A stretch of DNA of 64,000 bases from Ectobius pallidus (GCA_964059195.1 CAXKWD010000005.1:145105686-145169685); one strand, 5' to 3'. Positions 48,372 through 61,827 are shown, counted from the first letter of the stretch. Numbers and translations: made by a program. The notes: generated by a model not told the origin, from the letters alone.

Positions 48372-51044
48372 ATAAGATTAAAATCCGTCAATAATTCTAT
48401 AAAGGACGTTACATAAAATATCAGGCACATATTTCACATTTGTCGGAGGAGAAAGATTTCAGTTGTTATTAAAAAAAAAAAAATCAGTTAAATTAATTAA
48501 TATCTCAGAAACAGATTGAGATATTAAACATAAATTGGAAACTGTAATTTCCATTCAGGTTTCAGTTAAATGAAATAAATTTCAAGTTTATACCAGAAAC
48601 AGTTGATGGTCTCGATGGTCATCGGCCATTCCTTAATTAAATAAACAAGATATTCCACATATCATCCTCGTTACGTTATGAAAAGCAAAGAGTATTATCG
48701 GGTAATGGGGTAAAAGTGGACATTTCACCCAGGATTGGGGCCGCAAGACAATGAGGGCAAGGAGGGGATACATCATGGACTGAATCTTGCTGAAAAAGAG
48801 AATACTGTTTGAGGAATCTGAACATTTGAGTTCAACTATTTGTTGGGATACAGTCGTTCATGTAAACGCAGACCTATAGACCTATTGGTCTGACTTTCAT
48901 GTAGATCTCGATCAATCGATAGATCTCAACCTTTTTGGAAAACTACTCCAGTGCCATGCAGATTACCAATATTCATATAGCTTAGCCGGAGTTCTATTCT
49001 TGCATTATGTTAGTATTTGCCTAGTGAAATACAATTATTTTAGGAGAAAAAGAATTGTAGATGCTGCTGAAATTCGTATTTTTGACAGATTTTACTTAAG
49101 TTCTCTGATATGATTCACATGTGAATCAAACATGATATGGATTGCTTAATTTATACCCGAAATGCTTATAACGTACGAAGAGCTAAAGGTTTTAGGCTAT
49201 TTGATTTTTCTAAAAAAAAGTATATATATTATAAGGGTAGTTATAAATCTTTGAATGTGAAACACTAAGAAGTGATTGACTCAACGTACCCCAAAGTTGG
49301 GTGAAACGGGTTTTTGTTGTTTATTTAAAAAATTGTAAATATAGATAAAATGTCGCATTTACAGTTAAAAATATGGTAGAAATATCGTGAAAAATTGTTG
49401 GTAATTTTAATGTCTTACTCTTCTTATACTACCGGTGTTCTTTTAAAACAACATATATTTAATTTATGTATTAAAAAAAGTTTAGTGTAAAACAAAATTT
49501 CCTGCAAAATAATTTGTCTCCCATTTAATTCATTACTGTAGCTAATAGCCTACTTTAGGAACTTCAAAAGGAGAGTACTTCTAGCGGAATGTTCCAAAAC
49601 TCCGTCATGGATGCAGGTTATAAAATAGAATAATACACATTCTCTACTTTCGGGTTAATGTACCTTTCCAAATGAATTCTCATTCTTACAGTCAACATCT
49701 TCTAAATGAATACATTTTTAGAATGCCATCTTTTCGCAAAAAGAAGATTTTCGCATAAATTGTCAATTTTCACAAAAGTTCGCGATAAAATTTCAGCTTT
49801 AAATCAGTCACATTTGTGATAAATTGTGCATGTACTTCTTGCTGCATCTCTCCGTTACATTTCCCGTTTATCGTTAATAAAAAGTAATCACTTCCGTATG
49901 CTGTTCCATAGTTCTTTATGTTCATATTGCTCTGTTGTTCCTAGAATTTCAGCAGGATCTGTGCATATTTTACTGTTCCAGTCACTAATATCTGTAATGT
50001 GCGTATATACTCGTATCAGTCAGTTTTACAGTTTTATGAAGGAATATGCTGTTCCAAGAACACTCAGATTTACATTCTTGAAAATCCTTTGAACTATTGT
50101 CATGAGTGTTGAATGACTATTTTTTTGGCATGGAGGTGGGTCTATACTACAGATGTGGCCTATAGATGACTTGAGAAGACAGTAACGCACCATTTAAAAG
50201 TAAACTAAGTCAAGAGATATCATCATCGTTGCCGGAAAGAATTCAGTCATAATGAGAAAATGCATTATATTGTTTGTACAGCTCCATTGTTTCATTGTTA
50301 TTTAACGAGATAAAATCTTGTGAATGCTTTATTTCTTGTAAGGCATATCTGATTGTTCTGCCTTTCTGGATTAACAAGGGTTAAACGGCATTTTATATTA
50401 TTAAACACATATTCCAAGAAAGCTGTAAAATATAACCTACAATTACTGCTGTTTTCCCACCATATGAGGATGATTATATTAATTAAGAAGATAATTCCTA
50501 ATTACGACCTCTTTAGAAGTTTTATCACACGGAAAAAACCTACGAACGACAGGGCTTGCCAAACCATTATCGCAATCGATCTGGTGCGTCAGTTTTATAT
50601 TTCCTGTCGCGTTATTTATCGTGAAATGTCTACGAATTATTTGTAATGCCCAGTTCTCAGAATGCAGTTTTAGACATGTCAAAGATTGGGAACACTACAC
50701 TTAGGTTATACAATTTAAAATTGCTTGGAATATTTAAAATACTTTCGCCGGAAATGGATCGTAATTTTTATGTTTTGATGTAAGGTCATCTGCTTCTGTG
50801 AGAGGCATCTTTCCAAGAAGCTGCAATGAGTTCGATCTAGTGTGAAGACTTTCCTCTCCTGAGGGGTAAATATGTCTCATAAACATATTAACAATATTGT
50901 CCAGTGTTTCCAGACAAACATGTCTACATAGACACGCTCCACTTGTTCGGAGTTTCGAGTTCACTATTATAGGCACCGGTTATTAAATAACTTCAAATAT
51001 TTATAATAAATACTATAACTGTTATGAAAATTTTAAATATATTC
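48372..51044. other. No feature seen
   Basis: AT-rich, scattered short open frames only. Confidence 0.5.
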
Positions 51045-51500
51045 TACTAGCGTGTGCTCGCGGCTTTGCCCGCGATTATTTACTCAACTGCTAGATGTTT
51101 TGTTCAAATATGTTAACAAAAAAATTAAAAAATAATTAAAACGTTAATTAACGTTAAAAATATAAATAATTAAACGAACAAAACGAATCTTACGCTGCCA
51201 TAAGGGCATACAAATTCGAAAAAAAAAACTATTAAAATTAACCATAGATTCATTAAACTTACCCAATTCATGCATAAATAATTTTATTATAACGACTGAT
51301 AGATTAAAACAAACTAAAAATCCAGCTTCGAGGTGCATTTCACGAACAAAGTGCGCCGGCCGGAGGAAAAAGACCTCAGATTCGAGTTCCCTAGCCCAAA
51401 AACCCCACATAGTGAGATTCGTCCAAATCATTCAATGTTTTACCCTTTAGGCATGCTTTCATGAGCCCCTTCTGTCTACCTATGTTTAAAAAAAATAAGA
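51045..51500 (+). repeat. Repeat family E, copy 3
   Basis: It matches copy 1: TTGCCCGCGATTATTTACTC, GAGGTGCATTTCACGAAC, AAAGACCTCAGATTCGAG and CTTCTGTCTACCTATG. Confidence 0.65.
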
Positions 51501-52443
51501 TCTCTATATACCACTGCCTTCTAGACTGTATTACTCGTGCATACACCGCCTGTCCTATACGGCTAATTTTGCGTACGCGGCGACATTACAGATGGCAGCA
51601 CCTTTCACACCCAGCTGCAATACCCTTTACATTACCGTATGCTGTGTTGCCCTCGGAAGTATAAACTCGGAAACTGAAATATGCTGGAATTTCATGCTAT
51701 CTGGGTGTGAACTGTGTAGCCTCTACTGGAGAAATTAGGCAATTTAACAATACTCTGAACTCCATGTTAAAATTAAGCATGGACAGGCAGTGTAATTCTC
51801 GAGACGGCGGTGCTATATACTAATCGTAAACAAATGAATGAAGATAGCAGCCAAGCAAGGCTATCTTGAATTAATTTCACAATTGAAGACTGTCTTGCTA
51901 ATAGGAACGTTTTCCACAACAATCGAATTGCTCGTGTGTTTCTTATGGAAGGTATTTCGTCTCCTCGAAAACATTTGATTTTTGGCATTAAAAATCAAAA
52001 TGTTGTAAATTCCTTTCATTATGTGCACTTACATTATGAAACTGGAGTACAGTGCAGCCATTTTGGGAATTTTCCAGCTCTTATGCCACCTAGGGTACAC
52101 ATTCGCAGACAAGTTATCAATTTTCTGGTGTACGGCTGCCAACGTATGGGATGGAGTAATTATTTTTTGCGACTACCGTGAGACATTTAACATTTAAAAA
52201 GGCGTAATGAATTTTAACAATCTCAAATATTTTTAATTAAAAGAGCATTTTCCGTGTGACTGAAACCATAGTTAGTAATCTGCTTAATGGTATAATTTTC
52301 TTCTTTTAATTAATGTCATCTACCGTTAAAAGGGCTTCTTTTACCGTCGCCTGTTTAAAAAAATTCTTAACGGGCATACCAGTATAAAATCCAATTTAAA
52401 ATATGTTATTCAGAGACACACTACCTTAAATCCACAAACAATA

Positions 52444-52579
52444 GGTTTGTTCCTACAGTCATATCATGTACTGTCATGATCCACTACGCATGCGCACATT
52501 GTGATTGTACCGTGGACCGAACTGACAATATGAGCAAGCGTCACGTGGCAGTACATGACATAGGCTGTAGGAACAAACC
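52444..52579. mobile_element. 136-bp MITE with long inverted ends
   Basis: GGTTTGTTCCTACAG, then TCATGTACTG, at each end in inverse orientation. The centre holds CACTACGCATGCGCAC. Confidence 0.75.
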
Positions 52580-53400
52580 GATTGGTAAGTTAAAAAAAAA
52601 TGCGAGATGGAAGTAGACGATTGACTACGAAGAGACCCGAAGATGTGCGACTATACAAGGGTAGAAAATTATAACGATATTAAGTCAATATTGCACTATA
52701 TGAATACGCTAAATGATATCATGAATAGACCATTTACTTCATTATCTGTGACATCCTGGTGTCTGTAAGTCATGCAATTTAAGTATTTATGATATTCAGT
52801 GCAAATGTACTGAACATTATTATTAGTTAATTACACACAGGAATTGTATTTTAATACAAAGCTCGGCGTCAAGTGGATGATTTCGCTACTAGTAGGATTT
52901 TTTGTAGAAGACATTGGCATGCCTGTTTGCTGGCCAGCTGAGTAGGGTACGGGAGTGGGGTGGGATGGGACTAGAGGGTGGTATGTTTTTAATGGCGCAT
53001 GTGAGTGATTACGGAAGCCTGAGGCTCTTCTTGTTTACCCTAATATCAATTGCAGTAATAAATATATTTGGTAATTGTGATTTTATACAGTGTCCGAGTG
53101 AAGTGTTGATTATACAGTATTAGTGGTTCGGGAAAGCATATCTATGCCGTCTGTTATGATGTGGGTGCTGCCGGCGTGTGTGGTCTTAACAAGGTAGGTT
53201 CTTGCTTCTTGTCTTCCATTGCATTACAATCTATCAGAATAGGCCTGTTTCATAATTATACATTATACCGTATGTAAAACTAAGAATGTTATACTGACTT
53301 CCGTTGGGGAATCTTTCAATACAGCACAGTGACTGTCACACTGCTGCATCCCACTACATTCTTCTGCCGTATGAGTCACCACCACACGCAAAAGAGGAAT

Positions 53401-53516
53401 GCATATCAATCTTTAACATTGCTATTTTCTCGCGTCTTATTCTGGCTTCATCCCTAGTGCATATAAATCTTTAGCATTGCTATTTTCTCGCGTCTTATTC
53501 TGGCTTCATCCCTAGT
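53401..53516 (+). repeat. 58-bp tandem duplication
   Basis: Two units, 53401-53458 and 53459-53516, beginning GCATAT, differ at only two or three bases, so the duplication is recent. Confidence 0.9.
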
Positions 53517-53550
53517 GCATATAAAAACCGTGCCTATATAAACTGTTTGG

Positions 53551-53905
53551 GGTATGCCGTATCGTAGTGGTTGAGACGCTGCGCTACGAACCGGAAGGTC
53601 GCGGGTTCGATCCCCGATGAGGTCGTTGGAGTTTTTCAATTGGCCTAATCCTTCTGGTGGCACTATGGCCCTGGGGTCGACTCAACCTCTAACAGAAATT
53701 AGTACCAGGAGCAATCCTGGGGGTAAGGCCGCCGACTCAACCTCTAACAGAAATGAGTACCAGGAGCAATCCTGGGGGTAAAGGCGGCCGGTGCGTAAGG
53801 CTGACAACCTTACCACCTTCATGTGCCGAATGTCCAAAATCTGGGAGCCTCAACCTCCTGGAACCCTCTGGGCCTCCATAACCCGTATAGGGAACACTTC
53901 ACTTC
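53551..53905 (+). mobile_element. Type 4 SINE with 15-bp target duplication and internal expansion
   Basis: ATATAAACTGTTTGG flanks it perfectly (53536-53550, 53906-53920). The head has GTAGTGGTTGAGACGCTG (A box) and GCGGGTTCGATCCCC (B box). A 55-bp unit is tandemly duplicated inside (53678-53732, 53733-53787). Confidence 0.9.
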
Positions 53906-54069
53906 ATATAAACTGTTTGGCCACCTAAGGCAGTACCCTCAGTATGTTATTCAAAAAACGAATTGACAGTAAGGTTGTTTAATAATTAGCTATGTAGGCT
54001 ACACCTCTATTATTATACAACGTTACATCATGTTATTGATGCTTATAATGTTATCCCTATAATATAAAG

Positions 54070-54420
54070 CCACATGGCTGGCTGACTCACTCACTCACTC
54101 ACTGACAGGAAAATTCCAAAAAGTATATATTTTTTTAATTTTTAGCCCTAAAAACCCCCGAGAAAGGGCTCACTCACTGACAATGTTTGCCCACTTCCAG
54201 ATGAACTAGAAACTTGAAATCTGGTACACATATAGCTGAAAAGCAATTTTTTTTTAATTTTTAGCCCTAAAAACTCCCAAAAAAAGGCTCACTCACTGTC
54301 ATTAATGTTTGCCCACTTCCAGATGAGCTACAAACTTGAAATTTGGTACATATATAGCTTTTAGGCTGTAAACCACAGGAAAATTCCAAAAAGTATTTTT
54401 GAAGTGAAACTTCTTTAGCC
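54070..54420 (+). repeat. Repeat family F with 119-bp internal tandem
   Basis: Units at 54137 and 54256 share AATTTTTAGCCCTAAAAAC, CTCACTCACTG, TTTGCCCACTTCCAGATGA and ACATATAGCT-type blocks. A third partial unit is at 55252-55325. Confidence 0.7.
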
Positions 54421-54534
54421 GCGCTAGGAATAAATCGAGTGCTAACCCAAACTTGCGTTAAGAACAAAATCGTCACGAATTTAGTGGGGCTGTGACGGAA
54501 CGGACTGCACAGAAAAAAAATCATCTCAATGATT

Positions 54535-55205
54535 AGGCTTATCCAAAATTTAAGAAATCCAGAAATACAAAATTTAAACATCTAAAAACTCAACATTAAA
54601 AATCAAAAAATAAAAAATTTAAAACTAGAAAAATCTAAAAATCCAAAATGAAAAATCGAAAAATTGGAAATTTAAGGGAGCGTCCGGGGGAAAGGTATCA
54701 GGCATTGAGTGGAGGCTATTACTGTTTCGAGCTATTGGTGTCGTGAGGCCTTCCCATTATAAAAATTCCAAAATGTTTAAAATAAAAAAAATCAGAATTA
54801 AAAAAATCCAAAATTTAAAAATCCAAAATTAAAAATTAAAGGATCTAAAAATCCAAAATGTAAAAATAAAAAATCCAAAAATAAAAAATCCAAAAAATAA
54901 ATAAATTCATAATTCAAAATTTAAAAAATCCAAAATTAAAAAATAAAGAATTTAAAATTTAAAAAATAAAAAATTCAAATTTTAAAATTCTAAAAATCCA
55001 GAATTAAAAAATTCAAAATTAAAAAATAAAAGAATTCATAGTTTCAAAATTAAAAAAACCAAAATTCCAAAATTAAAAAAATTCAAAGATTCAAAATTAA
55101 AAATCTTAAATTAAAAAAGTCGAAATACCCAATATTAAAAAAGTCCAACAATCCAAAATTGAAAGACTCTAATAATCCAAGATTGAGAAAATTCAAAAAT
55201 TAAAA
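54535..55205. repeat. A-rich cryptic repeat of AAAATCCAAAATT-like words
   Basis: For about 670 bp the plus strand is almost all A/T with recurring AAAATCCA or AAAATTCA words of loose 10-16 bp spacing. It lies between two family F pieces. Confidence 0.85.
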
Positions 55206-55239
55206 CTAGTTTCACTTCTGTCGCGTGGCGTTCCACGCA

Positions 55240-55390
55240 CACTTTCTTTTTATTAATTTTTAGCCCTAAAACTTCCGAAAAAGGGCTCACTCACTGACAA
55301 TGTTTACCATAGGGAAATTCCAAAAACCTTTCCCCAGGACCTCAGTGGGGGTTTGGGGGCGGAGCCCCAGTGAGCGAAGCGAGTATTTAC
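55240..55390 (+). repeat. Family F end piece with GGGGCGGAGCCCC hairpin
   Basis: A family F unit is followed by CAGTGGGGGTTTGGGGGCGG, GGGGCGGAGCCCC (self-complementary) and AGTGAGCGAAGCGAG. It may be the terminal region of an element spanning 54070-55390. Confidence 0.5.
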
Positions 55391-55824
55391 ATAAAAGACC
55401 GTGTATTGTGGGTGGCAATTCTTAAAGACTCTTTTTCCAAGAACTGCCTGAATCTGCTGCCACCCTAATCCGCTTCGACCTGTCAGTCAATGGATAAAAA
55501 GGTAATTCGGCGTATTCGCACTTGTCTGCAGTCCAGTACAATGTTGTCAAATACGTACCACAGCATTTACTTCAATTAAGAAATAGTGAATGACAGCGGC
55601 AACACTGGGGAAACCCACGCGACTAGAAGAGCAGCTGTTCTTTGTCGGTCTTGATGTCTCTGCAGATATTCGGATGAGGGAACAATCTATTATATTATTT
55701 TGTAGACAGACGATGATTTGGGACGAGGTCTTCTTAAAATGGCACCAGCAATATTAATTTGTGTGCATATAATGTAGGCTGCAGTAACTTGGAATAGATT
55801 CTTAAAAAGCAATGGCATAAGAAT

Positions 55825-55851
55825 TGTATTTACAGAATCTCTGTAAATACA
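55825..55851. repeat. Perfect hairpin, 11-bp arms
   Basis: TGTATTTACAG and CTGTAAATACA around a 5-nt loop. Confidence 0.8.
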
Positions 55852-56723
55852 CCGATTAATACAGGACCTTTTATATCACGACGTAACAATATAATATCAA
55901 TACTATTTCACAGCTCTGTTTATGCGGTACACGACCTATAGGACATTAAGGGGGACGTACAGGTTTGAGAGTAAAACTGTAACGCCTGTAACAATGTTTA
56001 GTGAAATCTTGAGAAATTTATTTTCCCGCTGTCTAACTCCGAACTACCTAAAACACTACCATAAAAATTACAATTAGGCGATAACTGAAACTTCACATAT
56101 CAAATAGGTCTATGTAGTATTATATTTTGTTTATTGTGAATGGCGTATTTAAAATGTTTTTGAAATTACAACTGCTGTATTTCCAGTGACCATATTTTTT
56201 ACAATATGGCATTCTCGCCTGGGGAGGTTAGCGAAATCAACTCTTAAGCCCTTATGCCTTTTGCAAAGAAGAAGAATAAAAATATGTCTAAAAATTTATT
56301 GTTTACCCAACTAGACTAATATTTTAGGAATTTAATATTTTCATTTTAACCAACTTCACAAATTTTCTTTATTAAAATATTTTCAGAAACATTGCACAAA
56401 ATACACATCTAGCCTATGTATACAGTACTACATGAAATACTAATCGACCTGTAACAGAAGCCATATGTCTCACATCGGTAGTATTAAAATATAGCATTAA
56501 TTTTGGTCCCTGCTTTTATAGTTTTATGATCAGAATATACCCTAAACTGTCAGCATTTAATAGCTATCTGAAAATTTGTAATTTTAAATGTTAACTGTAC
56601 AACATATTTTTGTTTGATTCCTTTAATTGTTTATTTTTAACATATTTTATAAGTTGTAGGCTATCAAGGTATAGGATTCTGTTCTTTGTATCCCCTCTTT
56701 TTTCATGTTGATTCTTTTTTAAC

Positions 56724-56761
56724 TGCACCGGAGCACGAGCAGGCTTGCTCATTCGGGTGCA
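56724..56761. repeat. Hairpin with GAGCACGAGCA...TGCTC stem
   Basis: TGCACC pairs with GGGTGCA outside and GAGCA with TGCTC inside, after a T-rich run. It resembles the hairpin at 16138 and may mark a LINE 3' end. Confidence 0.35.
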
Positions 56762-59637
56762 TTTCTTTTATTAATATTTAGACCTATTTATCGTGCTAGA
56801 AAATGTAAGTTTTGTTTTGTTTTCGTTTATTTTTTGAAATAGTAAATGTTGTGTAATAATTTGTAAGTAAATTATAAAAATAAAAATAAACAGAACTTTT
56901 CGTATTTAGATGCTAAATAAACACAACCTGTTAGCCCTAGGTTCATAACTTCACTACAATGATAGATGAAGTTAGAGTTATATTTTCTGTGATGATTTGA
57001 TATGGAATGATCTAATAGAACAACAATTCTGAAGTTTTTAGGCTTACAAATACCACTACTATAATCGTATCTTTAGCTCAATTGCAATGTTAGAATTCCT
57101 TGTTCGAGCTACAGAATGCACGTGTTACGTTAGTGTAAATAGTGAGACAGACGATCGAGTAAAAATGTGCGGAATGCTAACAAGGTGCTGTTAATGAATT
57201 GTTTAAGTAGTGCATTAATGCGCAGATTAGAATCTAACCTCGGTTAACTGGTAACCTGACTGACATAGTTTGCGTAACTCAGACTTTTAATTAAAACTTA
57301 AGAAGAACAATCACTTCGCTACCTTGAGAAATTACAAATATGCGTTCAGTAAATTCCTTTTAATAAATTATTTATCTTTGCCTTTGTTTCTTATATTATA
57401 CAATCTAGCACTGCATTACTTCTTCGCATGGGTTAATTCATTTTTTCTGTAATGAATATGAAGAAATATATCTTCGTATTTTGATGCTACAACAAGTATT
57501 GGAAAGTATTATTACTGTAGTCTGATGTACGATAATAAAGAAAATCATTTACTTATCAGTAATGATAAAATAACAAATTAAACAGAAATAAATCGGAGTA
57601 GCTGGGTTAAATAACCTCCAGTATTATTTACATTTTGCCGAAAACAATATGACTAAAAAAGTCTGTATATTTTTTTACAAATGGATTAGCAACGTACATT
57701 TAAATTTTCCAGCAAACACTCAATGCATTTCATAGCAAATATTGAATATTCACCACAGAATATATTTCGCATTTCCCGCAAGTAGCTTTCTGTATTCTGC
57801 CCTTTTAGTCTGAGAGACTCATCTTAGGTGTCAATGTCGGTTTTGTTGTGAGTAATTACAAAAGAAGATGCAAGGAAAATAGCAAAATAATTAACCAGGT
57901 TTAGTTTCCTCCTTTATGTACTCCGCACACTTTCGCCCCACTCTACAACAAACTTCCAATTCTAGGCAGGTTACGTATAGTGATTTTAGTGTTAGATTCA
58001 TGTGAGTTGGTGGGAGTTAGGTTAGAAACAGTGATATTAGTGTCGATCGCCATCCAATTTACAATCCCAGCCTTGTTTGTGGATCAGGTGACCCATATGC
58101 AACCCATTGCCAGTTGTAATTCTCGCCTTCCAACAGCCATTTTCTGTTCAAAAACAGCCATTTAAAGGTTAGAAAAGTGACATATCCCAAAAACCAAAGT
58201 ACTATATGGTTTCTATGGTTTATGAAGAACACAACAAGCTAAAAATCACAGATTTTTAACTTTTCCCCTTTGAATAAACATACCGTAGTGCGTAATAATG
58301 GAAACCACTCCTAATTAATCCTTGGAGCAAATATTACTGACAACAAATAAAAAAATAAAAAATAAAAAAACATAACACAATGAATCTGTGCGTCTAACTT
58401 TAGGTGTTCTAGGATTAATGTTAATCGCCATCAAGTTTACAGCCATTTTCGTGGATCACGTGATCCAATGACTCCATCCCCTCCCACAGCTGAGCAGACG
58501 ATTCTCGTGAATACGCATCACTTCATATTGCAATTTTAGTTAAATTTTGTGTAACCTTCTTAGCGATTTTACTTAGGCCTATATTTATAAAATTACTACA
58601 AGAAAAAGTTTCTTACATAAAATCGATTCTACAGGTTTTAAAAAACGCACAGTAGTAGTAAGCAAGAAAAGAGCACAAAATTTTCTTTACCAAAGTCGTC
58701 CATCCATTTTTCCTTACAATATTAATCTCTTGTAGCTAGTTTGAAGGTGCCTTGAATATAAGTAAGATTTCTGGACGTCTTCCTCTGTTCGTAATGTATA
58801 GACTGTCTTATATTATTAAAATGACTGCATGTAGCCTTATATTTGTATTCCGGTTATTACTAATTGCGTTTCTGATTAGTTTAATTGGTTGAGTCCTAAA
58901 ACTTTTCTTTTACAGACGTTACGGACAAGTGATTTCTCAATACCACCGTCCAGAATTTTCTCTTGATTATGAGTATTAATATAATTTAACACAGTACTTA
59001 GCCTACATTTGCATCTGTGTGGATGGCAGCAAAACACTTTCGTAAAATACACCTCCACTAGCCAACACACGGAATTTTCTGTATTTATAATAATTTGAAT
59101 ACATGATATATTCGTTGTCTTTATTAGTTACCGTTCTCACTAACGAACTTCTCTGACCAACTGCCAAAGTCGTGTAAGTTCAATAATTGTAGGTACTTGA
59201 CGTGTTGTGTACTTTTCATTGGCAGGGGCTAGAGCGCTTTCAGTACTGAATAAAAATCGACTTAATGCGTTATGAAATCTAGATACTTGGTCGAATAAAA
59301 GCACATCGATCTGAGCCGATGGAACAGAAAGATGGAAGAGATCCCGAGCCTTATAGACTGTTCCATCCAGTCCGACGATTTAACTGTATTACTATTTTTA
59401 GAAATAGGCCTATTACCAAAATAATGAATTCGGAATAAAATTGATTAAAATATAATAAAATTCACTCTAGCAAACCTCTATTCTCTTCCAGCGCAGTAAA
59501 CAACTTGGCTTTGGAATTGGAGTGGCTGCAAGCGGGAATCAACATGGTTCATAATGTGGATGTATTATGCATTCATTGTCTCTGTTGGACATTTCTAGAG
59601 AGTATTATAGGAGAAAAATTCCTCCGACACTATATAT

Positions 59638-59670
59638 ATATTACATTATATTATATTATATTATATATAT
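59638..59670. repeat. (TATAT) simple repeat
   Basis: Short ATATT/ATTAT run. Confidence 0.7.
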
Positions 59671-60769
59671 TCCCCCTCATGCATAAGGTGTGGCTCAACA
59701 GGAGTTATAAAGCTTATAAATTTGTAGGAATTTGACGTTTCCTCAGCCATGACTTCCCCGCTTTCGACATGTAAGGTCCAAAAATGACGTCAAGAGTTTC
59801 GAGCAGCAAGACAGAGGCATGTCAATCTTCGCTCACCCCTCTGACTACAGAGGAATAATAATAACAATAATATAATCAGTGGATTTTATTTCCTTCTTCC
59901 TATCTGATTATTTAAACATTAATCGTGATTATGGTTTTTCTTTAGGCCTATTTGTTATTTTCAGAATTTTACAATTTCTTGGAAATTCTTGCTTACAATA
60001 TTACAGTTTTTGTTTTTCATATTCATTTTCAGAACTATACTATATATAACTGTCTCTTCTACTGCAAGTCCAGTAGTTAAGACTTACAAAAACTACTAAT
60101 AACATAACATTGATAATGATCAGGGAGGAGCATGTCGGTCTCTATAGGGAACGCGCTTGATTTAGCCAGAACGTTCAAGACGTTTCATGTACCCTGAGGC
60201 TGCGTCTCCAGTACAGCCTATCCGTACTTTTAAAAATAGTTCGAGGAAGTCTCCGAGACTACTGTATAACTTTATATATGTACTGAACAGACTACTGTAT
60301 ACTGTAAATGATTCTAAAGTTTTTGTGGAAATATCAGTTATTTGCTGAGATAACAATATGTTCAAAACTAGTGAATTGTTCTACATATTTTCCAAGTATA
60401 ACAAGAAATATTAACTCGTCCAGATCTTTTGAATGTTTTACCATGGAAGATACGAGCTTTTTATGTTTTTCCTTTCACTTCCCGAATGCTAGTAAGGATT
60501 ATTTAACCTATTCATTTCTAATAAAATCAGGTAAACTGATGTAAAAAAGTGCCAGTATGTTTTTTTAATCAGTTATGACTGCAATTATGATATGCAGAAT
60601 ATGTTTTTTTAATTGATTTACAAGTTAAGCTCCAGATTTATTCATTAAGCAGGGCTTAGGGAAGAACAAAGGTCTAGTTTTCTTTTTAATCAAATTAAAA
60701 TCTTCCAGCATCAGCTGAACTGTACAGATTTTTGATATCTTGACAATCGCACACTCACATAAAAATACG

Positions 60770-60870
60770 AAAAAGAAAGTGAAATTGGCTGGTTTCGGGA
60801 TTTGAACCATGGAACTCCATAACGTGAGGCCAAAACGTTACCATCTCGGTCACCTGGGTCAGTTTAACGG
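60770..60870 (-). mobile_element. SINE relic inside family A copy 7
   Basis: On minus, CCCAGGTGACCGAGATGG (A box) and GGTTCAAATCCCGAAACC (B box) are visible. The same insert in more decayed form is in copy 2. Confidence 0.6.
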
Positions 60871-61635
60871 TCTAGTTGTAAGTTATAAGCGCATGTTAAA
60901 CAATAGTGTTTTTGGTCATAGCTACCTCTATTTTAATTTCCAAAGCCGTAAAATATCACAGTAAAACAATTGACTATGTTGTCATGATAAATGATTTGCT
61001 TTTTTTTAATATAAATTCTTTCGAATACGTATATTATCATAAAATAGGCACCAAATTGAGCATTACTCCGAAACAGGTGAACCGATTTCATCCAGTATCA
61101 GTAGACCTCTTCCCATGAACACTATAAATGTGTATACCAAATTCCATAAAAATCCGGTAAAGCGTATTTGAGTTACCGTGTTTTTAAAATAGACACTAAA
61201 TTGGGTTTTACTCCGGTACCGGACAACCGATTTGGTCCAATATCGGTAGACGTCTTCCCATGTACATTATAAATGGGTATACAAAGTTTCAGGAAAATCC
61301 AATATAGCATATTTGAGTTATCGCGACTTCTCATATATTAACATAAAAGGCAATAAATTGGGCATTATTCCGGTACTGGCCAACCGATTTGGTTGAACAT
61401 CAACAAATGTTGCGTATACGAAATGCGTATATAAATGCGTATATAAATGCGTATACGAAGTTTCATAAATATCCGATAAGGCGTATTTGAGCTATTGCGC
61501 CTTTAAAATATACACTAAATTGGGTTTTACTCCGGTACCGGTCAACAGATTAGGTTCAAATTTAACAGAGTACTTTTCATGGATGTCATAAATGCGTATA
61601 CCAAGTTTAATGGAAATCCGATACAGCGTATTTGA

Positions 61636-61670
61636 ATTATGGCGCCTTTATATTAGAAAGGCGCCATAAT
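61636..61670. repeat. Perfect palindromic hairpin, 14-bp arms
   Basis: ATTATGGCGCCTTT and its exact inverse flank a 7-nt loop between tandem units 4 and 5 of family A copy 7. Confidence 0.85.
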
Positions 61671-61827
61671 CTATTAAAATAGGCACTAAATTGGGCATTA
61701 CTCCGGTACCGGTGAACCGATTTGGTTCAATATCAATAGGGTTCTTCCCATTGACATTATAAATGTGTTGTCCAAGTTTCATGAAAATCCGAAAAAGCGT
61801 ATTTGAGTTAGAGCGCGTAAAGACACA

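Larger units (their letters stand above)
55852..60521. other. No gene seen
   Basis: Holds the hairpin at 56724 and two diverged direct repeats around CGCCATC(C/A)A at 58048 and 58427. Confidence 0.45.

Noticed and set aside
51936..52181. 81-codon plus-strand frame
   Set aside because: No recognised domain and composition like the surrounding non-coding DNA.
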